From the NCBI RefSeq assembly GCF_001641695.1, contig NZ_LSEF01000040.1:35314-99313 (forward strand): a DNA stretch of 64,000 bases, in the 5' to 3' direction. This document shows, in pieces, positions 56,968 to 64,000 of the stretch (its first letter is position 1; the number at the start of each line of letters is the position of its first letter). The position numbers were made by a program, and so were the translations under genes. The notes beneath the pieces were generated by a model. It worked only from the letters and a program-made list of their open reading frames with translations, did not search any database and was not told the origin of the DNA. This DNA comes from Bradyrhizobium neotropicale. GTDB taxonomy: Bacteria > Pseudomonadota > Alphaproteobacteria > Rhizobiales > Xanthobacteraceae.

Positions 56968-57376
56968 TTAAACCTCCAAGTTGCTCATTTTTGCGGAGAC
57001 AGGACCGTCAGGCCCCCCAGATCCCCGCCTCTAAAACCGCTCGGCCGCTTCGCGCCTTCGGACACACCCGCTTGAACGCGAGGGACTTGAGCGAACCACC
57101 TGCAACGGGACGATTGAGTACCCCCCACCGTCGAAGTCGAATATGCCTGCGCCGTTCCATTAATCAAAATAGTTTATTAGATCAGCTTTGTGGTTTCACT
57201 ACCTCTGTGCTCCCAGGGCAACACTTCCCCTTGAGTCAATCCGCTGAGCTGATCACCTGTGTAATTTTCGTGACACAATTACTTTGCTCTGCACTTGCGT
57301 CAGGGCAGACTTGCGTGAAGTATGCGGTCGATGACAATGACACCGACCAGAAGAATCAGTTCACGGGAGTGAGGCA
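56968..57376. promoter_or_regulatory. Porin/MarR intergenic control region
   Basis: These 409 bases hold no gene. They include an AT-rich patch at 57160-57200 and an inverted repeat GTAATT-N10-AATTAC at 57261-57282 preceded by TGTG and flanking GACAC, about 95 bases before the MarR-type start. The repeat is a candidate operator for that regulator; the porin promoter must lie further left. Confidence 0.4.
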
Positions 57377-57883
57377 GTGTCCGCGACGAGGAAGGAGGGA
57401 GCGCGCCTGCGCTCCATCGGAAATCTGGATATCATCAGGCGCTTCACCTGGGAGATATCGTCGATCAACATGTACCTCGAGGAGCTGCGACAGTTCTGGG
57501 CCAGGACGCTCGGCATCAGCGGACCGCAATGGCTGATCCTGATGGCCATCTCCGACCTCGACAAGGACGACGGCGTACCCGTCAACGTGGTCTCGAAACT
57601 GCTCCACGTCGATCCGTCGTTCGTCACCACCCAGTCCAAACTCCTGGAAAAGAAGGGCCTCTTGCGCCGCCGGCCGTCACCGACCGACGCCCGGGTAGTG
57701 CGGCTCTCGCTGGTCGAGAAGACCCAGAAGCACATCGCCAGCCTGAACGAGCAATACAAGACGATCCGCGAATTCGTCTTTCAGGAGTTCGACGAGCACG
57801 AGCTGACCGAATTCACCGCCAAGCTTGCGACGTTGAAGATGCGCCTGGAAAAGGCCTGCGTCCGGATCTCTCACGACCTCTGA
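57377..57883 (+). CDS. MarR-family transcriptional regulator
   Basis: A GTG start at 57377, after GGAGTGAGG, gives 168 residues. The winged HTH is clear: SGPQWLILMAISDLDKDDGV near residue 48, then PVNVVSKLLHVDPSFVTTQS, KLLEKKGLLRRRPSPTDARV and VRLSLVEKTQKHIASLNEQY. No neighbour is an obvious target. It is divergent from the porin gene, so porin control is possible. A hydrolase gene converges on it 19 bases downstream. Confidence 0.92.
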   Translation: MSATRKEGARLRSIGNLDIIRRFTWEISSINMYLEELRQFWARTLGISGPQWLILMAISDLDKDDGVPVNVVSKLLHVDPSFVTTQSKLLEKKGLLRRRPSPTDARVVRLSLVEKTQKHIASLNEQYKTIREFVFQEFDEHELTEFTAKLATLKMRLEKACVRISHDL

Positions 57884-57902
57884 CGACGCCGCAGCCGACA
57901 TC

Positions 57903-59018
57903 TTAGATGTGCCGGCCGGCCAGCCCGAGCCGTGATTCGAGCCAATCGAAGATGTACTCGTTGGCCAGCGTCGGATTGTCGGCATGGGCCTGCGCCGCGC
58001 CGGTCTCCTCCGACGAAAACACCTTCAGCATGATGTCCTGCGAGCCGGGACGGGATTGCCGGACGATCTGGCGCGCCCGCTCCGGCTTCAGCCAGCCCTC
58101 GTCGCCTATTGTAATCAGCACCGGACAATCGAGGCTGCTTGCCATCAGCGGCGAATGCGGCACCGGGACGATGCTCACATCGCTCATCGCGAAACGGCTC
58201 GCCAGGAACGCGCGCTCATGAAGGTCCCACAGGCCGCCATCGCACACCGCTGCGGCGAGCCGCGGCTCCTGCAGCACCGCACGGGCCACGAAGGACGAGC
58301 CCCAACCGTCGGCGACGATCGCGACGCGGCCGAAATCGACGTCGCTCCGCGTTGCCAGATAGTCCATCGCGCTGGCGATCGAGCTCTCGAGGTCGCGCCG
58401 GCGCAACAGCTCGTCCAGATAATCGTCGCGCTGCTCACCGAAGAGATCGATCGCAAGCAGAGACAATCCACGCTCGCGCGCATGCGGCGCAAGCTTGTAC
58501 AGGAACTCTTCTTTGCGATGACCGGGCTCACCGATGCAGATCACGGTCGGCGTCGGCCCCTTCGCCGCGGGCGGCGGCAGGAAATAACCCTGTAATGAAT
58601 GACCGTCCGTCCAGGGCAGCGTCACGACCTCGCCGGCCGGATCGCGCGCAGCGAGATAGCTTCGGGCGCATTCCTGCATCGCGAGCACCGCGACCCAGCG
58701 GCGATCGTCGGCCGGATCGAGCGGCATGGCCGCGGCGCTGTAGTAGTTGATCGCCCGCAGCCAGTTACGCTGTGCGCTCGCCCTGTGGCCTTCGGCGAAC
58801 GCCGCCTCGGCGCGCTGGCGATTGACCCGCGCGAGCTTCTTCCACTCGCGATGCCAGGATAATTCATCGCCCCGCCGCAAGCGCCGCGCGATCAGCAGGC
58901 ATTCCGCGATCGTGGCGCCGCCTTCCTGAGCTGCCGTCAGCAGCCGCGTGAATTCGGCGGAGAGGTCCTCCCTCTCCGGCCACAGGGTCCAGTCATCGGA
59001 GAGGCATGCGGGTATCAT
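57903..59018 (-). CDS. Alpha/beta hydrolase (FrsA/DUF1100-like)
   Basis: A protein of 371 residues. The first ~130 residues form a helical lid-like domain (LLIARRLRRGDELSWHREWK). The hydrolase core has TPTVICIGEPGHRKEEFLYK near residue 160 and the nucleophile-elbow position VAIVADGWGSSFVARAVLQE near 240, reading GWGSSF. The Asp site is VLITIGDEGWLKPERARQ near 310 and a His is in GAAQAHADNP. It may cleave an ester or acyl bond. Upstream of its start are a palindrome and a 22-bp tandem repeat. Confidence 0.85.
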   Translation of the reverse strand: MIPACLSDDWTLWPEREDLSAEFTRLLTAAQEGGATIAECLLIARRLRRGDELSWHREWKKLARVNRQRAEAAFAEGHRASAQRNWLRAINYYSAAAMPLDPADDRRWVAVLAMQECARSYLAARDPAGEVVTLPWTDGHSLQGYFLPPPAAKGPTPTVICIGEPGHRKEEFLYKLAPHARERGLSLLAIDLFGEQRDDYLDELLRRRDLESSIASAMDYLATRSDVDFGRVAIVADGWGSSFVARAVLQEPRLAAAVCDGGLWDLHERAFLASRFAMSDVSIVPVPHSPLMASSLDCPVLITIGDEGWLKPERARQIVRQSRPGSQDIMLKVFSSEETGAAQAHADNPTLANEYIFDWLESRLGLAGRHI

Positions 59019-59050
59019 CGGGAGCGCTTCATCGCTGGTATTTCGATTGA

Positions 59051-59073
59051 TTGACTAAACTATTCTAGTTCAA
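59051..59073. promoter_or_regulatory. Imperfect palindrome upstream of the hydrolase gene
   Basis: The core AACTA-TTC-TAGTT is perfect, and the outer bases TTGA and TCAA also match. It lies 33-55 bases before the hydrolase start on the minus strand, a normal operator position for a TetR or MarR-type repressor. Confidence 0.45.
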
Positions 59074-59162
59074 CAACCAAGCTGGCTCCGTTCAACAGAA
59101 GCTCGTTTGAGATCACCATCGCTTGAACGCACGGATGATGTCGCATGCGTGACATTCCGTTT

Positions 59163-59206
59163 CTTCATACGAAGACACACGCGTCTTCATACGAAGACAC
59201 ACGCGC
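59163..59206. repeat. 22-bp perfect tandem repeat, two copies
   Basis: TCTTCATACGAAGACACACG followed by CG occurs twice without a gap (59163-59184 and 59185-59206). Each copy contains the small palindrome TCTTC-ATAC-GAAGA. It lies upstream of the hydrolase gene and downstream of the SDR gene, so it is a candidate regulator-binding array. Confidence 0.7.
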
Positions 59207-59279
59207 GCGACATTCAGCAAAGATATTCACGGGCGAGCCTCTTGCCATGATGAACATCATTCCTATATGGCGCGCAGAC

Positions 59280-60251
59280 TCATCCCAGCCGCCAGCCCAC
59301 CTCCTGCGTAAAACTTTCGTAGAAGGCGCGATCATAGGCTTGCTCGGGCGTGGCGCGCACGCGTTCGTCGAGACGCTTCGCATCCTCGCCGACCAGGATA
59401 CGCCACCTCTCTGCCTTCACCCCGTCGAGAATGGTTCGCGCTGCCTCCGCGGCGGTCGTCGGCGCGTCCTCGAGGAAGCTGCGAGCACGTTCGGCGAACG
59501 CCGCCTGGATGTCCTCGTCCGCCATTTTGTCAGCATCTGGCACGCCAGCCGCGACCATGCGCTTGCGCGTCAGCGCGACCTCGTCGGAGTTGAGACGCTC
59601 GGAGCCGTCGGCGCTCTGCACCTTGCGCGAATTGGAGACGATCGAGGTGCCGACGTGACCGGGCATCACCACCGAGCATTTGACGTGCGGGGCATGCAGG
59701 CGAAGATCGTTGATCAGCGCCTCGGTAAATCCCTTCACCGCGAACTTCGCCGAGCTGTAGGCGGTGTGCGCCTGGTTCATGCCGATCGAGGCCCAGAAGC
59801 CGTTGACGCTGGCGGTGTTGACGATATGGGCTTCGTCAGCCTTGACCAGCATGGGCAGGAAGGTGCGCACCCCCAGATAGACGCCGCCCCAGCAGATGTT
59901 GAAGGTGCGCTCCCACTGTTCGCGCGTGTTGGTGAACAGGCTGCCGCCGCCGCCGATGCCGGCATTGTTGAACAGAAGATGGATCCTGTCGGTCATCTGC
60001 TGCTCGCCGAGCTCGTCGCGAAAGCGCGTCAGATGATCCTCGATCGAGACGTCGGCCACATGCGTCGTGACACGCAGGCCCTGCGGCAGCTTCTCGGCCT
60101 CGCATAGCCGCCTGGTCTCGGCCATCGCGGCCTCCGAGACGTCGCACATCGCGACGTTGCAGCCCTCGGCCACAAGCTGGCGCGCGAGCTCGCGCCCCAT
60201 CCCCGTTCCGCCCCCGGTGACGACTGCGATCTTTCCTGCAAAATTCTTCAT
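59280..60251 (-). CDS. Short-chain dehydrogenase/reductase
   Basis: A protein of 323 residues, longer than the classical 250, with a C-terminal extension. The cofactor motif is VVTGGGTGMGRELARQLVAE near residue 10. NNAGIGG is near 90, and the catalytic Ser/Tyr/Lys set lies in TASVNGFWASIGMNQAHTAY with SSAKFAVKGF near 145-165. It oxidises or reduces an alcohol or ketone; the substrate is unknown. A dapA-like remnant on the same strand lies upstream. Confidence 0.92.
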   Translation of the reverse strand: MKNFAGKIAVVTGGGTGMGRELARQLVAEGCNVAMCDVSEAAMAETRRLCEAEKLPQGLRVTTHVADVSIEDHLTRFRDELGEQQMTDRIHLLFNNAGIGGGGSLFTNTREQWERTFNICWGGVYLGVRTFLPMLVKADEAHIVNTASVNGFWASIGMNQAHTAYSSAKFAVKGFTEALINDLRLHAPHVKCSVVMPGHVGTSIVSNSRKVQSADGSERLNSDEVALTRKRMVAAGVPDADKMADEDIQAAFAERARSFLEDAPTTAAEAARTILDGVKAERWRILVGEDAKRLDERVRATPEQAYDRAFYESFTQEVGWRLG

Positions 60252-60318
60252 GGGACGTCTGCCCCTCCCTTATCGGTTTGTTTCTTCGTCCTGTTGCGTC
60301 CGCACGGGCCGTGCCGGA

Positions 60319-60687
60319 TCACGCGTAAAATGTAGCAGCGCCGCATCCGCAGGTAAAAGCGGATCGGCGCGGCATCGGACCATCGGTTATTTCGACAGGC
60401 GGACTATTGTCGACAATGATCGCGTTCCACAGCGTCAAGAGCCGCTTGTGGATCGCGGCGATCGAGCCATGAGCACCGAGCGTGCAGGAGGAATCCATCA
60501 ACGCACCGACGGCGCTGTAGATCGGCTTGTCGGGTGCCATCATCACGGGATCTGCGAACTGTTGAAGCGCGGCGACATTCATGTCGCGCACCAGCTTGCC
60601 GCGGCGGATCGCATCGTGCGTGGCATCGGCGATGATGCCGGCGATCACGGGAATGCGTCCCCTCACCGTCTCAACCGTCACAGCCAT
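60319..60687 (-). pseudogene. Remnant of a dihydrodipicolinate-synthase (DapA)-family gene
   Basis: The frame from ATG 60687 reads MAVTVETVRGRIPVIAGIIA, typical of the DapA-family beta-strand after the Schiff-base region, then HDAIRRGKLVRDMNVAALQQ. It jumps directly to the family's C-terminal piece (KPIYSAVGALMDSSCTLGAH), with about 100 residues missing between. The active-site Tyr and Lys regions are absent. It is a decayed gene with a large internal deletion. Confidence 0.65.
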
Positions 60688-61019
60688 CAGGTCCCGGTCG
60701 GACCTACTTCCACGGGGACCCTCGCGTTTCCTGATCATTCGTGGCGGCCCACTCTTTTGGCGGGTATCCGCAGCATCGAGCCTGACGGCTGTCCGCAAGA
60801 AGCACAGTCCCCGCGACGCAGCTCTCACGAACGCTCATTCCTGTGGGCTCCCCGTATTTGTCCGGCTTCGGGTTGAGAGGCATTCCTTTGCGATCCGAAT
60901 CGTCAAATGGACTGGAAGCTGGCTCATGTCCGCATGGCCGGCGTGTCACCGCAGACACAGGCTGTGGCACTCCGCTTGCATCTTCCTCGTGGCCTGAAAC
61001 AACCCGAGAGGTGACATGC
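60688..61019. other. Gap with no recognised gene
   Basis: These 332 bases between the dapA-like remnant and the small secreted-like gene contain no credible ORF or RNA. They are probably part of the decaying stretch. Confidence 0.4.
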
Positions 61020-61259
61020 ATGTTTGTGACCGTCGTAGCAGTACTCTGCCGACTTGGCGCGGCTGCCTCGGGCAGCTGCGTCGAGGAAATCGTGACCGAT
61101 AGCAACATGACGCCCGAGATTTCGATGATGCAGTGCGCGACCGGCGCACAGGCAGGCCTTGCGAAATGGATGGACGAGCATCCGATCTATCACGTCAACT
61201 GGCGCATCGAGCGCTACAAATGCGTGCCCGGCCACTACGAGATCAAGGGCCACGCATAA
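61020..61259 (+). CDS. Hypothetical small protein, 79 aa
   Basis: ATG at 61020 after GAGAGG. The product begins MFVTVVAVLCRLGAAASGSC and contains Cys residues at intervals (SCVEEIVTDSNMTPEISMMQ, then a Cys soon after) and ends YKCVPGHYEIKGHA. This pattern (short hydrophobic start, paired Cys, KW.....P region) is familiar from small Bradyrhizobium proteins without assigned function. It is intact within an otherwise decaying area. Confidence 0.65.
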   Translation: MFVTVVAVLCRLGAAASGSCVEEIVTDSNMTPEISMMQCATGAQAGLAKWMDEHPIYHVNWRIERYKCVPGHYEIKGHA

Positions 61260-61402
61260 GCTTAGGCCCGCAAGAATCCGGGTCGGAGGAAACGCCCCAA
61301 GGGGCTTCAAGGGGAGACGGCCCCATCTCGCCGCCGCGCGGCGGTCGATGCCGTCACGTCACCCGACAGACCGCTCCGTTCTGATCGCGATCGCGCCGGC
61401 CG

Positions 61403-61588
61403 CTAGGCCACCATGCGCAGGATGATCTTGCGCGCCTGTCGCCCTTCCCGCGTCGGCATCAGCACAAAATTATGCGGCTGGTCGCGCAAAAGATACAGCT
61501 CGGCCGAAACGCCCGCCGCCCTCGCTCTTGCCGCGAGATCGACGCCGTCGGGATAGAGCAGATCGCGCGTCCCCGAGAAAATAGTCAT
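61403..61588 (-). pseudogene. C-terminal fragment of an alpha/beta hydrolase
   Basis: A protein of 61 residues reading FSGTRDLLYPDGVDLAARAR and RDQPHNFVLMPTREGRQARK. It is the Asp- and His-bearing C-terminus of a lipase/esterase-type hydrolase (Asp in GTRDLLYP, His in QPHNF). The nucleophile-bearing N-terminal two-thirds is missing upstream. It is divergent from the tetR-like remnant, as if the pair was once a regulator with its target. Confidence 0.6.
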
Positions 61589-61691
61589 CGCCTTCGCGCA
61601 TCTGCTCCATCGACAAAATCTTCGCCACGCTCATGCCCATATCCTCGCCCGGTCGCGCTGGCGCGCAAGCCGCTCACAAAACCCCCGAAGA

Positions 61692-62269
61692 ATGCCTCGC
61701 AAGACCGATCGCGCGCGACCGTCGACGCGCTGGTCGAGGCAACCGCTCGCATTCTGGTCCGCGAAGGCCAGCACTAACCGCATCGCCGAGCTGGCGGGCG
61801 TCAGCGTCGGCTCGCTCTACCAGTATTTTCCGAGCAAGGAGGCGCTCGTCGCCGCCGTGATCGATCGTCACAATCAGGAGATCATGGCGATCGTCCGCGC
61901 GGCACTCGCGGAGGCGATCGCGCTGCCGATCGAGAAGGCCGTGCGCAAACTCGTTGCGGTCGCGGTCGAGGCGCACCGCATCGACCCGAAGCTGCATCGC
62001 GTGCTTGCCGAGCAGATCCCGCGCACGGGACAGCTCAGGGATGTCGAGGCCTTCAACGCGAGATTCTCGCACTCGTCCGCGCCTACCTCGAGAGCCGCGG
62101 CAAGAAGCTGCGCAACATCGATCCGGAGCTAGCGGCCTTCGTCTGCGTCAGCGCGATCGAGGCGGTCGCGCACAACGCGGTCCTGAACCAGACCGACACG
62201 CTGTCGGACAAGGTGGTCAGGACCCTCGTTGATGAGACGACGCGGATGGTGGTCAGGTATCTGCGCTAA
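61692..62269 (+). pseudogene. TetR-family regulator broken by frameshifts
   Basis: Three frames together make one TetR protein. The first reads RATVDALVEATARILVREG. A second begins TNRIAELAGVSVGSLYQYFP at about 61780, the HTH. A third starts near 62060 with ILALVRAYLESRGKKLRNID and runs to TAA 62267-62269. The breaks are near 61775 and 62060. The HTH itself is intact but not joined to a full protein. Confidence 0.75.
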
Positions 62270-62293
62270 CCCCCAATATCCCGGTCGAGCTAC

Positions 62294-62431
62294 TCAAGCG
62301 GCTCGCTTCGTCTTGCCCCGCTCCGCAAAGGCCTCGAGGATCTGGATGCGGAGTTCTTCCGCCGCAGGGCCCTCGACCTTCCTGAGCTGATTCCAGAGCC
62401 GTATCACTTCACGCTGCTTCTCGATGTCCAT
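62294..62431 (-). CDS. Hypothetical 45-aa protein
   Basis: ATG at 62431 is preceded by a strong ribosome site (GGAGGTGACTC). The product reads MDIEKQREVIRLWNQLRKVE, continuing GPAAEELRIQILEAFAERGK and a Lys/Arg tail. It is a single amphipathic, probably helical chain. Too short for domain recognition; it lies just left of the IS630 element. Confidence 0.6.
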   Translation of the reverse strand: MDIEKQREVIRLWNQLRKVEGPAAEELRIQILEAFAERGKTKRAA

Positions 62432-62527
62432 GAGTCACCTCCAAGGATCATCATCACTAGAACATAACGAGAACATTGAGTCCAGACGCCGAATATTGGA
62501 TCCAACGAAATCATTTCAATCAGCGCC

Positions 62528-62554
62528 CTAGTGGTTCATCACAGTGATTTTGAC
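62528..62554 (+). repeat. Left terminal inverted repeat of the IS630 element
   Basis: Begins CTAGTGGTTCATCACAGTGA. It matches the complement of the right end except that this copy has A where the right copy gives G. Confidence 0.9.
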
Positions 62555-62820
62555 GTTTTGATACCGAGCCATCCGAGGATAGGCAACTTTTCGGGTGGCA
62601 AGAGGATCTCGATGCTTCGAGCGACGCCGGGCTGGCGACGAATGAACCCGTTGCGTTCGAGGGTGAGGATCATCTGGTGGACTGACGGCGGGCTGACGCG
62701 GAAATGCCGCTGGATGTCGGCCTCGGCGGGCGGCTGTCCGAACATGTACGAGTAGGTATGGATGAAAGCGAGATAGTGTCCCTGCTTCTCGGTGAAGTGC
62801 GCGCCTGATTTTTGACTCAT
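62539..62820 (-). CDS. LexA-like winged-helix DNA-binding protein carried by the IS
   Basis: ATG at 62820 gives MSQKSGAHFTEKQGHYLAFI and 93 residues. It resembles the LexA N-terminal DNA-binding domain: FTEKQGHYLAFIHTYSYMFG, PPAEADIQRHFRVSPPSVHQ, MILTLERNGFIRRQPGVARS. The catalytic C-terminal domain is absent. The 3' end runs into the left inverted repeat. It is divergent from the transposase and could regulate its promoter or bind the ends. Confidence 0.8.
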   Translation of the reverse strand: MSQKSGAHFTEKQGHYLAFIHTYSYMFGQPPAEADIQRHFRVSPPSVHQMILTLERNGFIRRQPGVARSIEILLPPEKLPILGWLGIKTSKSL

Positions 62821-62858
62821 AGCTGGATTCGTCCCGGCCTCCGACAAGGAGGCGAAGC

Positions 62859-63989
62859 ATGAATGTACGTTATCGGGTCGAATTGAGCCAAGCCGAGCGG
62901 GACGAACTGACGGCAATGCTCGGCGGCGGCACGCATTCCGCCCGCAAACTCAAACGGGCTCAGATTGTGCTGGCGGCCGATTCAGGCAGCTGCGACGCGG
63001 AGATTGCCCGAACCGTCCGGGTCAGCCTTTCCACCGTCGGCCGGACCAAACGCCGTTTCGTAGAAGGCAATCTGGAGCGGGCCTTGAGTGAGGAGCCGCG
63101 TCCGGGCGCGGAACGCAAGCTGACAGGCAAGGAAGAGGCCCTGCTGGTGGCGACGGCATGCGCCAAGCCGCCCGCCGGCCGCAAACGCTGGACGCTGACA
63201 TTGCTGGCCGACGCGATGGTCAAGCTCACCGATCACGCCAGCCTGTCGGGCGAGACCGTGCGCCGCCGGCTGGCCGACAACGACCTCAAGCCGTGGCGCC
63301 GGGATATGTGGTGCATTCCTCATGTCGACGGCGAATACGTCGCCCGGATGGAGGATGTGCTCGATCTCTACGCCGAGGCGCCGGATCCCGAGCGGCCCCT
63401 GGTTTGCTTCGACGAGACCCCAGTCCAGCTGATCGGCGAGGTACGCCAGCCGATCCCTGCCCAACCGGGACAGCGCGAGCGCTACGATTACGAATATCGC
63501 CGCAACGGTACCGTCAATCTCTTCGTCACCTTCGATCCGCATCGCGGCTGGCGCAATGTCAAGGTTACAGACCACCGCGCCGCGGTCGACTACGCGCACT
63601 GCATGCGCGAACTCGTCGACGTCCACTATCCCAATGCCGCCTGCATCCGTGTGGTGCAGGACAATCTGTCGATTCATACGGCCGGCGCGCTATATCAGGC
63701 ATTTGCGCCTGCCGAGGCCCGTCGCATCCTGCGCCGCCTCGAGTTCCACTACACCCCGAAACACGCCAGCTGGCTCAATATGGTCGAGTGCGAGATCAGC
63801 GTGCTGCAGCGCCAGTGTCTCGGCCGTCGCATCGACGATCCCAAAAGGCTTCGAAAAGAAATCGCAGCATGGCAACGGCAGCGAAACAAGGCGCGAGACC
63901 GCATCAAATGGATGTTCACAACCGACAAAGCCCGCGCCAAACTCGGTCGCGCCTATCCAGTTGCCGCCAAAGAGTCAAAACCACTGTGA
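62859..63989 (+). CDS. IS630-family transposase (DDE)
   Basis: A protein of 376 residues. The N-terminal HTH region contains SLSTVGRTKRRFVEGNLERA near residue 55. The DDE catalytic domain shows the first Asp in LVCFDETPVQLIGEVRQ near 180, the second in VVQDNLSIHT near 266, and the Glu in WLNMVECEISVLQRQCLGRR near 308, matching IS630/Tc1-mariner spacing. The stop lies inside the right inverted repeat. It looks intact and potentially active. Confidence 0.95.
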   Translation: MNVRYRVELSQAERDELTAMLGGGTHSARKLKRAQIVLAADSGSCDAEIARTVRVSLSTVGRTKRRFVEGNLERALSEEPRPGAERKLTGKEEALLVATACAKPPAGRKRWTLTLLADAMVKLTDHASLSGETVRRRLADNDLKPWRRDMWCIPHVDGEYVARMEDVLDLYAEAPDPERPLVCFDETPVQLIGEVRQPIPAQPGQRERYDYEYRRNGTVNLFVTFDPHRGWRNVKVTDHRAAVDYAHCMRELVDVHYPNAACIRVVQDNLSIHTAGALYQAFAPAEARRILRRLEFHYTPKHASWLNMVECEISVLQRQCLGRRIDDPKRLRKEIAAWQRQRNKARDRIKWMFTTDKARAKLGRAYPVAAKESKPL

Positions 63990-64000
63990 TGAACCACTAG
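63974..64000 (-). repeat. Right terminal inverted repeat of the IS630 element
   Basis: Ends CCACTGTGATGAACCACTAG at base 64000, the reverse complement of the left end with one mismatch. Confidence 0.9.

Larger units (their letters stand above)
62528..64000. mobile_element. IS630-family insertion sequence, complete
   Basis: The element is 1,473 bases between near-identical terminal inverted repeats of about 27 bases, which differ at one visible position. Both ends carry CTAG, consistent with IS630 insertion at a TA target. It encodes a transposase on the plus strand and a LexA-like HTH gene in the opposite direction. The right end coincides with the end of the window. Confidence 0.9.

Noticed and set aside
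59163..59206. The 22-bp tandem repeat as a minimal CRISPR array
   Set aside because: The copies are directly adjacent with no spacer, and no Cas gene is nearby.

Overview
The window looks like chromosome of an alphaproteobacterium, most likely Bradyrhizobium or a close relative. This rests on high GC, the order clpP-clpX-lon next to tig, a Porin_2-type porin, a GcrA-type cell-cycle regulator, a DUF2842 gene, a sigma-54 promoter in front of glnB, and several palindromic intergenic repeats of the kind common in Bradyrhizobium. The genus is inferred from gene content; no search was run.

Layout. (1) 1-5004 is the end of an integrated element (prophage or island). It holds a beta-helix tail-spike-like protein, a second tail-like gene broken by an amber codon, small stacked ORFs, two minus-strand unknowns and a complete tRNA-Val. 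It abuts the truncated 5' part of a host tRNA-Val (5005-5049), which marks the junction. (2) 5113-12590 is core protein quality control on the minus strand: a GFA-domain protein, lon, clpX, clpP, tig and tRNA-Leu. (3) 12745-17848 holds a copper-ligand-poor multicopper-oxidase-fold protein, the NAD(P)HX repair enzyme, and glnB-glnA. (4) 18021-24725 is a minus-strand series: 2-oxoacid dehydrogenase E1alpha, E1beta and E2, then NfeD, slipin and a periplasmic asparaginase. (5) 24906-34560 is mixed housekeeping: glutamine amidotransferase-like hydrolase, a frameshifted AI-2E-family permease, a diguanylate cyclase, rpsI/rplM, thioesterase, enoyl-CoA hydratase, CoA-binding protein and a MetY-type sulfhydrylase. 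(6) 34576-47119 carries heme A synthase followed by an exopolysaccharide locus: deacetylase, CelD-like acetyltransferase, Wzz/BY-kinase-like protein, glycosyltransferase, polyprenyl glycosylphosphotransferase and O-antigen ligase-like protein. A block of small unknown genes at about 38.3-40.4 kb interrupts it, including an exported peptide with 13 cysteines in its last ~41 residues. (7) 47088-60251 holds a MarR/FAD-monooxygenase pair, a four-gene operon with a tandem pair of reductases, an acetamidase-family protein, gcrA, a porin, another MarR regulator, a hydrolase and an SDR. (8) 60319-62269 is a decaying stretch (dapA-like, hydrolase and tetR remnants), followed by a complete IS630-family element (62528-64000) carrying a divergent LexA-like HTH gene.

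The most unusual object is the Cys/Gly-rich exported peptide at 39220-39615. It resembles a RiPP precursor or a metal-binding peptide, but no maturation enzyme is visible in the window. The split tRNA-Val with a divergent cargo tRNA-Val beside it is the second point worth attention.
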